This document shows positions 11,876-40,837 of a DNA stretch of 64,000 nt, piece by piece. Position 1 is the stretch's first letter. Each line of letters begins with the position of its first letter. The stretch is from Paralichthys olivaceus (taxonomy: Eukaryota; Chordata; Actinopteri; Pleuronectiformes; Paralichthyidae), in NCBI RefSeq assembly GCF_024713975.1, contig NC_091111.1, positions 18,697,501 through 18,761,500 of the forward strand. The letters run 5' to 3'. The position numbers and the translations under genes are program-made. Below the pieces are notes generated by a model. It worked only from the letters and a program-made list of their open reading frames with translations. It did no database searches and was not told the DNA's origin.

Positions 11876-11926
11876 AGACGTGGTAGCTTCACTTGGTTCG
11901 TCCGACCAAGTGTAGCTACCACGTCT
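11876..11926 (+). ncRNA. near-perfect hairpin downstream of mir-124 (function unknown)
   Basis: The 22-base arms 11876-11897 and 11905-11926 are reverse complements with a single T-T mismatch, around a 7-base loop (TCGTCCG). The hairpin lies about 260 bp after mir-124 on the same strand and would be in the same primary transcript. At 51 nt it is short for a microRNA precursor, though partial pairing extends a few bases outward. It may be a small novel RNA hairpin, a processing element, or a fold-back DNA element. No known microRNA sequence was recognised. Confidence 0.5.
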
Positions 11927-11929
11927 CAC

Positions 11930-13490
11930 TCCTCTGGTCCAGTTGTTGTGAAGGACAGATTTAAAACATCGTTCCAAAAAAGATCTGACGTCCGTAAAGC
12001 TGAGTTCGTGTTTTCCCGAGAGACCGACCGACCGATCGGCCCTGATGTTTTCAAAGCATCAAATAACTCATGAAAACCAAACGTATCAGGGACACAAACA
12101 CTCGAACAAACGTCAGTGTGGCAGAAACGAAATGTATTTAACGTGTACTCTTACTTTGTAGTTTGGCCCGTCTGCTAACATGGAGGAGATCAAATAAAGT
12201 GAATAAAAAAAGAGTGTGTGTGTGTGGGTGAAATTAAAGGATGATAATCAAACTGTAGAATAAAGATAAAGGTAAAGTTCAGTGCATATAAAACTGAGTT
12301 TTCTGTGAACGGTCCTGCTTCGCTCCGGTGACACAGGATGAGGATTTAACCAACTGTGACGGACGGAGATGAAAGACGCTCCGACAGAGAATAAAGAAAG
12401 ATTTAAAAAAAAAACAAAAAACTTTTGAACTCGTAAAACAGACGTTTGTGGACCCGACGATGACGATGGTGGTTTAACTGAGCAGGCCTCGACAGCTTGT
12501 GTTATAAATGAATTTTATATAAATATAAAACCTGTCTGTTCTGCAGTGGAGGTGTTCACCTTCAGGAAACCTCTTACTAATGTATTTTCTCAAACACACA
12601 CAGGCTTTATTATTGATTGCGGACGTGCAGCTGCTGGGAAAGGAGGCGGTTTAAACTGTGTATCACTGAATACTGTCAACTGTACTGCGTAAAGTTTTTA
12701 ATTCTGCAGTTTGTATTTTTTTCAGGTTGTGTTTGAACTCCCAGAACTTTATTTGATCAAACTGCTGCCACAATTGTTTTTATTGTGTTTCAGGCTTATT
12801 TTTAGACTTTTAATGTGAAATGACAACAAACATTTCCTGTAAAAATGACGTGAAATTCTGTCAGGAGCTAATTTTTAATTTAATTAATTAGATTTTATTG
12901 TTAAATCTGAATTTTCCTTCAGCCAGTGGGAAAGGTTGTTGTATTAAGCGTCACTTTTCTAAAGTGTATGTATAATTTTAATTTATAATCAGAGTAGAAT
13001 GATGTATATAAATATATTAGAGGGACATAAAAAAACAACATTCACTCATTTCATTATATTAACATTTTAGTTTTTTCAGCTATATTCAAAATCATAATTT
13101 ACACTTTTCTAAATGATGACTGGAGGTAAGTTGTGAATTGAAGATCTTTATAATATATATGTGTCATGTTCTTGTTCTCGATGACGTCATATTGTGTCTT
13201 TATAAATAAACAAGTCAAATCATTTCACGTGCTGCTTCCTGTCGTCCTTCGTCTTCTCGAACAAATTAATTTTCTTAATTTATTCACATGTTTAACATTC
13301 GGGAAAATATTCTGCTTATTGGGAAATATTGATAAAAAGGCCGAAGGCGAAATCTGAAACTTCAAGAGTTGATTTGAAGTGAACTCAGGATCTAAACCTG
13401 ATCACAAGCTTTTATAGAAATCACTACATGAACAAACATCACAGCTTCACGTGATGAAGGCTCAAAGTTTGAAATCTCTGTTTCGCTTTA
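11930..13490. other. intergenic between mir-124 locus and ift172, no gene recognised
   Basis: AT-rich sequence with no supported exon. It contains the junction between the msra/mir-124 block and the ift172/dnajc5/cad block. Confidence 0.6.
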
Positions 13491-13493
13491 AAC

Positions 13494-13499
13494 TTTATT
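13494..13499 (-). terminator. probable ift172 polyadenylation signal
   Basis: AATAAA on the minus strand (TTTATT on plus), about 220 bases past the ift172 stop codon. This fits a short 3' UTR. Confidence 0.5.
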
Positions 13500-13539
13500 T
13501 AACTAAATACATTTAAATATCAAACAGAATAAATTCTTA

Positions 13540-13541
<2 letters not shown>

Positions 13542-13573
<32 letters not shown>
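13542..13573. repeat. (CA)n microsatellite in ift172 3' UTR region
   Basis: About 16 CA units between the ift172 stop and its predicted polyadenylation signal. Confidence 0.9.
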
Positions 13574-13575
<2 letters not shown>

Positions 13576-13720
13576 TGAACAGTCGCCTCCTTTTTAGTCG
13601 TGATTTTACATAAAGTCAATAAATAAACATAGAAAAGAAGGGGGGGGGGGGGGGGGTTCAAAACTCACAGAAAAGGTGGAAGAGAGAAAAGCAGCTGAAG
13701 CAGCAGAGGTCTTTACTGAG

Positions 13721-32172
<18,452 letters not shown>

Positions 32173-32322
32173 GTTGCTCGATTTCTCCAGGAGACTCGTC
32201 CACTCGAGAGTCCGGCCCGAGACACCGAGCAGTGTTTGGATCCTCTGCAGCTAACCGCTAACAGCTAACAGTGACGCTACACTGCGGCTGCCTCGTTGTC
32301 AACAAAGCCTTAGTTACCGCCG

Positions 32323-32336
32323 GTTGCTAGGGCTGC
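32323..32336 (-). promoter_or_regulatory. RFX X-box-like site upstream of ift172
   Basis: GCAGCC-CT-AGCAAC on the minus strand matches the RFX X-box consensus GTNRCC-N(0-3)-RGYAAC at 11 of 12 defined positions, with the second half-site perfect. It lies about 150 bp upstream of the start codon. RFX factors are known regulators of ciliary genes including IFT components. Confidence 0.6.
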
Positions 32337-32337
32337 G

Positions 32338-32345
32338 TGACGTCA
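32338..32345. promoter_or_regulatory. CRE palindrome TGACGTCA
   Basis: Perfect CREB/ATF consensus one base away from the X-box-like site upstream of ift172. Confidence 0.6.
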
Positions 32346-32681
32346 TCACAACCCGCCCGACGGCAACACAACCAGGCCAAAAATACTACAGCCCAGTGCG
32401 GAAGTCAAAATATAAATAATATGACAGCTTTAAAAAATATATATATATATATAAATATAGTTAAAAACGAATATATACAGTGTAAACAAAATGTGTAGAG
32501 TGTGAATATTTGTACTTTGACCTTCAGTGTCTGTTGTGAACGTGTTTCCAGATCGTCTAACTCATCAGCGAGGTTAAACTACAAATAAAACCACAAAGGA
32601 AGAGTTGTTATGACGTAAGTTTGTCAAAAGTGACGTTAAAAAGTCAAATCTGAAAAATGTGTGACGAGGAGGAGGAAGAAG

Positions 32682-32685
32682 AAAA
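32682..32685 (-). terminator. RNA polymerase III terminator of tRNA-Ala
   Basis: TTTT on the minus strand immediately after the tRNA 3' end. Confidence 0.85.
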
Positions 32686-32686
32686 G

Positions 32687-32758
32687 TGGAGATGCCGGGG
32701 ATTGAACCCGGGGCCTCATACATGCAAAGCATGCGCTCTACCACTGAGCTACATCCCC
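32687..32758 (-). tRNA. tRNA-Ala (anticodon TGC)
   Basis: 72 bases without an encoded CCA. The acceptor stem GGGGATG pairs with CATCTCC, the discriminator is A, the A box is TAGCTCAGTGG, the B box is GGTTCAATCCC and the anticodon TGC is at 32724-32726. The sequence is nearly identical to vertebrate tRNA-Ala-TGC. A minus-strand TTTT (32682-32685) follows two bases after the gene as an RNA polymerase III terminator. It lies upstream of ift172 on the same strand and looks intact. Confidence 0.97.
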
Positions 32759-35187
32759 GCACACGTCACAGGAAGGTCTAACAGAGTCTGTAAATGATGG
32801 TGCAGCAGATGTGAGAGTATTTATATATAAAGTGAAAACTGTTCAAGTGTAAAACTTCAAATACAAGACTTAAGAGATGAAAACTATGAAAAAACAACAA
32901 AAACAAATCAAAAATCATGAAACGACGTCCCACTGTTAAAAAGGATAATTAAAACTGGATGACGTGTGCACATACAGTAAACACTGGTGTAACCCTGGTG
33001 TAAACACTGGAGTCGCTCTGTCCTCCTGACCTCTGACCTCTGACAGGTCTGATGGCTGCAGGAGACAGTGGTGGGGTCTGCTGCTTCAGCACACCGCGTA
33101 TTTACTAATCAACAAAATGGTGTTGGCTAAGTAGACTGAGCCACTAACCGGATTACTTGAGTATTTATAGGCTCGGGGGCAGAGGGCCGCTGTTGTGTGA
33201 GCTAAACATACAAACACAGAGTTATTCATGAATCCACACACGACCAGTCGGTCGTCAGTGACACAAAGACCTGGTAAAACTTCTGCTGCGTAACATCAAG
33301 TTTTTTCAAAATGGTCAGAATATTCAATTAAAAGATTGTTGATTGGTTTGGTCAGTGTTTGGAATTATGTTTTCAGGTTGTCCGTCGTTCCCGTTCTTGT
33401 GAACACGATGTCTTCAAAAACGCCTCGAAGGAATTTCTTCAAATTTGGTTCCAACCCTCAATAATGAACCAACAGAACAAAACCTTTTCCCCTGTGAACA
33501 CGTTCTCTTAAAAACGCTTCCAGAGAACCTGATCAACTGTGACACTAACATCCACTTAGACTCAAAGATGAACTGATGAGATTTCAAACACCATTTGCTG
33601 AACTATATCTTTTTTTTCCAACTATTTGTACAAGTCATGTTTATGTTTATTTAGCTTTGTTAGCTCTTCTGTCCTCGTCTTTGCTGCACGTTCACGTTTG
33701 ATTAGAACAGTTTTCACAATCACGTACAAATACAAGACAAAGGAAGTTATAAAATCCCCGTTTTTTTTATTTGGTTGAATTTCATTAATAACTCATTTAC
33801 AGATCGTCCACATCCAGAAGAAAAACATAAAAAATAAAAACGTCACCTAAAATGATAAAATGTCTTCCTCGTGCTGGTCGACTCATATTTTCAATTTAAT
33901 TGTTTCTTGACATTGAAGTAAAGAAAAACCTTCTTGTAGAAGATTGTACCACGGCACAACTTTCCCAGCAGAGAGCGGGAAAGTCGAAGGAAGAACGTTC
34001 GCTCCATGATGTGTTGGTGACTGAGGGTTAACATGGAATTTAAGATGAACGACATGACGCCCCCTGCTGGCTGGCTGCAGTATAGGTTATAAACCCCCAC
34101 GTCCTCTATGTTAGCAGGTGGGACACGGAAAAAAGACGACCTGAAATGACAGCAACCATTTTCTTTTTACGTTTGATCCATGTCCCATCAACTTACATGG
34201 AGGAGGCAGGGATTAAGGCCTATGATGCAACCTCAAAAGTTGATCAAAAACATTGACCTCCTGCAGCCACTAATGTTAGTATTATTAAATTGAAGTCATG
34301 GAATTTCTATGCAATATAAATAAAAAGTAAAAACGCATGTACGCTGTTATAACAGACATTAATTTAATACAAACTGTCTATTAACAATAAGGAATTATTG
34401 TCATTAATTTGCTGTTTCATGAGTTATTTACAACAATTAAAAAACAATAAATAACCAGTCTACCTTGGCCTCTATACTGAAGTGAGATCATTTGAGAAGA
34501 TTTAAAGAAAATTTAAGACCTGACATGTAACTAGACACTCTCGTAATTAAATGTTTTGGCTATCGATGGTGAAAAAACAAAAAAAAACAATCATGTGAAA
34601 TAATCACCTTCAAGTTTGCAGACAGTTCCACAGAAAAATACAAGCTGATATGTCCAGGACAGAGTAAAGTAACAGATCTCAGCTGGTTGTTGAGCAGGTT
34701 GTGATTCAAGGTCATGAAACAAAGCTGCTCCTACGTGTGGGTCTATGTTAGTTTACTGCAGTTCCCCAGGCAAGAGTGAAGAGTTCCAGCAGCTGAGAGA
34801 CGAGCTTCACATTTACTAGACGGACGCACTGCGGACTTTATTTTATCATGGAAGGAGAAACAAAACGAAGGATTGACCTTAGAATCGCAGCCACCACTTT
34901 AAGAGGGAAAACATTCATTTTAAAACTCTTAAAAAAAAATGTACCTACAAGCAACACAACTCCACACCGGACACTAAAGCAATGTTTGAACCAGGGACCT
35001 AAACGATGGCACGGCTGCAAGATGTTTTCAAAAAGCCTTTTCGAAGTTTTGTGCCTCGTTTCTTTCGTGTTGAGATACAGAAGAGAAGACGGACTCCACC
35101 CTGACGTCTGTACACCAAACATTATGCTACAGCTAGCAGCTGGTTAGCTCCGCACAAAGACTGGAAACGGGCAGCCTGCTTGTCATC

Positions 35188-35262
35188 TCCGCCAAGGAGG
35201 TTATTTTTTCCCCATCAGCATTTGTTAGATAGCAGGATTACGCAAACTTGGTTTGTGTCTGG
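35188..35262 (+). repeat. teleost dispersed repeat fragment (family A)
   Basis: Contains tccgccaaggaggttatttt and agcaggattacgcaaac, the forward-orientation start of the same fish repeat seen in reverse at 1511 and 8157. Confidence 0.5.
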
Positions 35263-35712
35263 GTGCCTTCAGGGACTGAACTTAGAATGGACCACTTGTG
35301 AATTAAAGTGCAGGACTTGATGATTTAGGCCTGAAATTTGTAGTAAATATGATTGGTTGCTTGCTCAGTGCTGTTCCAGAGCCAAGTGAATGAAATGAAA
35401 AACAAAAAAAAAAGACTCAGTGCAATTCACGCGTCCTTAGTGAATCTGGACCTGACGTTATAGATAATCAAGTCACTTAAAAGTCAATTGTTTCCTTTCT
35501 CCTGGAACGAAAAAAGATTTACAGCCTGAACTGAGACAAAAAAGGAAAGACGATGACATGAGATGGCAACAGACTCACTTCACCTAAAATGCAAATTATA
35601 CAAAACTTTGACAAACAGAACTGTGGCTTACAGAGCAACTGGCATCAGCCTCCACCCGACTCGTAACAGATCTGCTGGCTACATGGAGCTGTTAGCTTTG
35701 GTCTACGAAACA

Positions 35713-36175
35713 AAGGCTACATCCATGCTACAACGTTTTCATTTAAAAATGTGGTTTTCAAAGTAAAAGGATCTCTGTTCACGAGTGTTTTGGCTCCGTG
35801 TCGGTTTTAAATCGCCCCACTAACACGCATCATGTGACCACTCACGTTGCATCTCGTCTCCTCCACATGTAAACGGTTGTATCGTTGTAAAATACTGAAT
35901 TTAACTGCACAACAGGGTCAGTAACACTTTTAATTGATTCTCAATGTTGGGTTCTACGCTGGTGGCCGAGGGGGGTGGGGGGGGGGGGGTGGGGGGGTGT
36001 CATGTGATAGCAGCCTGACGACTCTACATCGTGACAAAACAACCAAATCAGCAAGTGGCTGCAAGTGTCTACGTCATGGTTTCCAAACATCTCAGTTTCC
36101 GCCCGTCAAGACTAAAACGCAGCTCCGGAGTTGACGTGTTTCCAAACGAAAACATAGTTGTGTGGATGTAGCCTT
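35713..36175. mobile_element. non-autonomous DNA transposon (MITE-like) with terminal inverted repeats
   Basis: The ends AAGGCTACATCCA (35713-35725) and TGGATGTAGCCTT (36163-36175) are perfect 13-bp inverted repeats. Imperfect pairing continues inward (ACGTTTTCATTTAAAA against the complement of GTTTCCAAACGAAAAC). The element is about 463 bp with no transposase frame. The terminal sequence resembles fish hAT-type non-autonomous elements from memory. No clear target-site duplication could be defined. It includes a G-rich run at 35969-35998. Confidence 0.65.
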
Positions 36176-36704
36176 AGTCTGCAACAAAAGAAGAAGCGCA
36201 GTAGACAAAACAAAATTCATTAAAAGTCGTTTGCATTTACATCTTTTTGACGCTTTGTTTTCCACGGTATGGCATCTGTTATCGTCCGTCTAAAGGTAAA
36301 GGTTGTGGGGTTACACTTCTTTAAGCCAAGGGTGGCACACAATGACATGTTGGCTGGTACAAGTGTGTCTTTGTATACAGGATGAAGTGTGTAACCAGAG
36401 TTTGTAAGGTTTGAGTCGGCAGTTCTTCCATCTGTGGTTGTGTATTCCAGTGCTGTACAGTTAGGGGGGGGCATGCATCCGGACAGAAATGCATGCACGG
36501 TGGGGGGGGGTGGTGACTATCGACTCTGCTCCTCTGTATCTTGTATCTCCAGGTTTTGGCTCAGACGTTTTCAACAACACACATAATCTGTGGACGTCGC
36601 CTCCTGCAGTCACTTCTGCTGCGTCACATCTTCAGATTGTGCGCTTGTATGAACTATAGTGTTGAAATGTTCCAGACTGTCAACGCCTCCTTGGAAGCAT
36701 TTTT

Positions 36705-36710
36705 TTTATT
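36705..36710 (-). terminator. possible polyadenylation signal for dnajc5-like transcript
   Basis: AATAAA on the minus strand, about 600 bases beyond the second stop codon at 37318. Confidence 0.3.
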
Positions 36711-37317
36711 TTTTAAATACCATTAAACTCGGCATCAAGAGAAACAATGAGCGTCGGATGGCAGCGATGCAACATTTAACTGAAGTCGACTGTTCCTTGA
36801 GACGAGAGGAGGAAGAAGAAGAAGAAGAGCTGCTGGTCTCAGATGATTTGACAATTTCGTTTAGGAGTTGATTGACCGCTGACCTTCGTGGCTTTTCTTT
36901 CTGAAGGGCAAAATAATTTAAGCAGAAGAAATGTAAAAAATATGTTCCTGACAGCCCAGAGCAGAGGAAGACTGGGCGCGATGGGAGATGGAGATAATTC
37001 CAGTCTTGCTCTGGATAAATAAGAGGATCCACCATCTATTTTTTTTTTTTTTTTTGTCCCCTCATATTCCCATATTCATAGCCCAGGATAAGTGGACCCC
37101 CCCCCCCCCCCAGGTTGGACTGTGGCTGGAGGGTGAGGGGCGATTCATTAAAGAACGGCGAGATGCCTTGTTTGTACTAGTTGGCATGAAGTTCTCAGTG
37201 AGTCCAGCTAGTGTTTTGATTTACATGAATACTCCATCGTTCAAGTTCAGTGGCGGCGGGTCCAGAGCCTTCGAGAGCCCACTTCTCAGGTGCTGTCCAG
37301 TGTGTGGATGAGCTGGG

Positions 37318-37429
37318 TCATGGGGTGAGGGGCTGGGGCTGGCTGGTGGCTTTGGGCTGGTCGATCTCGGGGTTCCTGGACGTCCGGCAGCAGTCGTATG
37401 TGGCAGGGTCGTAACGGGGGCTCGGAAGG
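37318..37429 (-). other. downstream exon 7 of dnajc5-like gene (readthrough extension or 3' exon)
   Basis: An acceptor (cctcttcag) precedes an exon whose frame, joined to the exon at 37900-37937, encodes SLPSPRYDPATYDCCRTS and onward for 37 codons, ending in TGA at 37318-37320. It is in frame with the dnajc5-like coding exon if the TGA at 38657 is ignored. It may be translated by readthrough, be noncoding 3' UTR, or belong to an unrecognised isoform. Confidence 0.4.
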
Positions 37430-37899
37430 CTGAAGAGGGAGAGAAGCGCAGATCAGAGTGAAATGGAGAAACTGAATCAACAGCAGCTGTATTCAGTGAT
37501 CGGATGATTATTCATCATATTATTATTACATCAAGAAGTAAGAACATTTTGACTAACACAGGAATAGTCTGTTTAAATCATGAAAGGCTCAGTTGGAAGT
37601 TAGGGTCGGTTGTAAAGTTTAAAATATGTAAAGATCTTGGGTATTTAACTTCCTCACAACTTTATGATGTTTGCGTTTCTATCCTGAATTACGCTTCAGG
37701 GACGTGAGGATTTAAAGAATGTGAAATATCAGGTTCTATACAACGCTGCAGGCTGGGGTCTTTGAGGCGTTCAGGGTCAATCCAGTAAATCGCACTCTTC
37801 AAGCTGTTTTTGAGGAAACTGAATTACAGCACATGTATAGAAATAAAGATCTGCGTGGAGTTGTGTGTCAGGATTAATACAGAAATAAAAGTTTCATAC

Positions 37900-37937
37900 C
37901 TTTCTGCTTGTCGAGGCTCATCCACACCGTCACTTTC
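37900..37937 (-). other. downstream exon 6 of dnajc5-like gene (readthrough extension or 3' exon)
   Basis: A 38-base exon with good acceptor (tcctgcag) and donor (gtatga). In phase 0 it encodes ESDGVDEPRQAE plus two bases that complete a Ser codon with the next exon. The upstream donor at 38654/38653 (gtaaga) supplies phase 0. Confidence 0.4.
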
Positions 37938-38653
37938 CTGCAGGAGGAGAGCAGAACAAATGCGTCATCTCTACTTCATTCACAAAAATAGAGACGAAAA
38001 GCAAAAACAACTCTAATCTCTGATCTAATCTCTCCAGGTGTCTTTAGACCCAAAGTGACAAACCATAAAACCAGTTTCACACAAGTTTCTCAAAAACGTT
38101 TGCAGGCTGGAATTTAAATTAAATATTTTAAACAAAGAAAGTAATTTGTTTGGATTTCTAAAAGTCGTCAGGAAAATAATAAACAAACAGAAAATTCATT
38201 ATAATTTAATTGGAATTGAAATAAATATCTGCCTCTGAAATAACAGTGTTTTGTCCCAGTAGCTTCTTTTAGTTTTCCCTGAACAGACAATACACACAAG
38301 TATCAAACACAAGTCGTTAGTCCGAAAGAATAACTGATGATGTGTCAACAATACGACAAACAGGAAGCTGCAACACTTAATCCAGTCATGCTCATTTTGT
38401 GACGGACTCTTCAGGCACAACGTGACAGTGACAAGCATCAGGACAGCGTGGAGACACATGCAGGTACAAGACGACTTCAGCAACATGGCGGCTGCCGCGG
38501 TGAATATGCGTGACAGTGGTGACTGGACAACACGGGCGGGTTTGTTATGGATGCGTGAGGAAGCTGGACAGTGCGGCCAGGCAACAGCTGACACACGAGA
38601 CAACACACGATGGAAGACAGTGCGACACATAAAGTGGACGACGTGGCTCTTAC

Positions 38654-38832
38654 GAGTCATTTCGACTCTGGTAAAGTCTCTCCGGGGTTTTCCGCCCCTG
38701 CTGGACTGGCCGAGGCCGGCGACTTGGGCTCGGTTGGAGGCATGGCCAGCGGCAGGGGAATGGGCTGACTCTGGCCTTCTTGGCTTTCTGGAGCCAGGTT
38801 AGATTTGGGCTGGCCTATGATTACTGTGTTAC
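38654..38832 (-). other. dnajc5-like exon 5 with in-frame TGA next to its donor
   Basis: The exon opens after an acceptor (cccaacag) with GNTVIIGQP and ends AAA TGA CTC followed by the donor gtaaga. The TGA occupies 38657-38659. Splicing at this donor keeps phase 0 into 37900-37937. Confidence 0.6.
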
Positions 38833-40828
38833 CTGTTGGGTAGATTTGCATAGATTTTCAACAATAATACACACAAAATGAACAAAGACCCAAAAATGAA
38901 TCAGTTGATGTAAACTTTTTAACAAGACATATCATTTATGAAATCTTTTATTTTACAGAATAAAAGATTTCAACAATTCAACAGTTGGAGTGTTTTGAAA
39001 TCCACAGAGACGACATGCTCACACCTCAAACCACCATTTGGATATATTCTATTAGTGCAAGGCAAAAATTCAAGTCATGGTGGGTCTTAAGTCTCAGACC
39101 AATGTTTTGTTTTCGTCTGAGCTGAAGAAATCTTTGGATTTCGGAGCCGTTTAAATAAATTAATCTGTTTAATCTGCTGACCTTGAGAATTACAACACAC
39201 CTTTGTTCTCTGCACACTTCATGTAAAAGCTCAGCAAAGTTAAAAACCCTGCACTATGGTTAACGGACCGAGGGGGAGGAGCTTTAACGGTTAAAGGAGC
39301 TCACTTCCTGCCTTTGTTTGTATCAATGATAAATCTTCTCAGATAATAGAGGATCGTTGAGACGTTTTCTCGTGGGACGTTTCATCGTCTTACAAATGAA
39401 CAGTAACTGATGAACAGTCAGTCACAAACAAAGATGATGCCGTCCAGAGTCTCAGGAGAAACAGGAAGACGGAATATTTACATCAACATTCTAAAACACG
39501 GCGTTAAACTAACCCTTAACCCCCCCCCCCCGAGCTCTCACCTCCGTCCTGCTCTGCTTTGATCTGGGCCTCCAGGTCTTCAGGGTCGACGTACTGGTAG
39601 TTCTCATCGTCGTCAGGTGGTTTACACTTCCCACAGCAGAAACAGCAGCAGCAGCAACAGCAGCAGCAGGTGAACAGTGTACAGCACAGAACCAGACCCT
39701 GCAGGAGCGAACACACACAGAGGGAGAAACGATATTCAGCCTCGTGACAGGAGGCGGTGGTCCAACACAAACTTCTTCATCTCCTCGTGAAACACAGGAG
39801 ACCATCAAGAGATAATCTGTAGGAGATGATATGCACGTACCTTAAACCACCACTTGGACATAAGGAAGTAGTATTTGACGCTTTCCTCTCCAAACTGTTC
39901 GGACACATACAGGCCCATGGAGCCGTACTCATCGTAAATCTTCCTCTTGGTCTCATCATTTAAAATAGAGTTGGCGTTGTTGATCTCCTTAAACTTTTCC
40001 GCTGCCTCCGGGTTGTCTGGGTTCTTGTCTGGGTGATACTTCAGCGCTAGTTTTCTAACAGACCGGAAGGAGAATCAAAGTGACGGGGGAGCAGAGGTAA
40101 GTGACGGACGGAGGGAAAGGAAGAAAATAAGGAGACATCGTGTTGAAGGGTTCAAATCTGGTATTTATGTTTTTATACCAATGAAAGGTCACATTGTTCC
40201 TGTTTACCCAGGGAGAGGATTTAAATGACATGTAGCTGGTTCAGCAACCACATCAAATTAAACCACATCACCAAACCTTCGAGCTGAAATCATGACTTGG
40301 TGTTCTTTTGAATATTTTATAGATGAATTTCGGATAAAAACAACTCAATTAATGTTTTAACTGAAAGAACACACACACACACACACACACACACTTCGAG
40401 GATTTCTAAATGAGAAAAATTATTATTTTACTTGCAAGCAAACGGTTTCACGTCAGTTTGTCTGCACAGGGAGAAATGTACTCTGCAGTAAAAACACTTG
40501 AATGACTGCGATCACGCCATTTACGAGACGCTTTTGCCAACACGACAAGAAACAAGATTATTCAAGTGAAGGATTAAGGAAATACCTGATGTAATAATTA
40601 CAGTGTGATTAACCTGTCTACTCTGCAGAAAATAATCCTGTCGACTGAGGCGGCTTAAAAAGTTGAGTAATAATTCACATTACTGAGCCCCCCCCCCAAC
40701 CCCCCCCACCTGTAAGCTTTCTTGATGTCCTCAGCAGTCGCTCCTTTCTCCAGCCCGAGCACCTTGTACACACTCTCCCCAGCTGTGGACATCTTCCTCT
40801 GGGGACGGGAGGCGTTTGGTTCAGCCAT
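38657..40828 (-). CDS. dnajc5ga: cysteine-string protein, DNAJC5 gamma-like
   Basis: CSP is a palmitoylated J-domain co-chaperone of synaptic and secretory vesicles that works with Hsc70 to keep SNARE proteins folded. Coding exons are 40710-40828, 39841-40054, 39542-39698 and 38657-38832, joining in frame to 221 residues before a TGA. The J domain spans about residues 17-85 with the catalytic HPD ([11 protein letters not shown]). It is followed by the linker [21 protein letters not shown] and a cysteine string (LFT, nine Cys, F, CC, GKC; 14 Cys including the preceding pair) used for membrane attachment. The acidic [13 protein letters not shown] stretch is typical. A Pro-rich tail follows. The start is [19 protein letters not shown] in a CCATGG context, after a probable acceptor at 40838. 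The gamma-a symbol rests on synteny with cad and ift172. The terminal TGA is followed by CTC and lies three bases before a donor. Confidence 0.93.
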
Positions 40829-40837
40829 GGCTCACCT

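Larger units (their letters stand above)
32760..36690. other. intergenic, no gene recognised
   Basis: AT-rich sequence between the tRNA gene and the predicted 3' end of the dnajc5-like gene. It contains a family A repeat piece and a terminal-inverted-repeat element (35713-36175). No supported exons. Confidence 0.6.
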
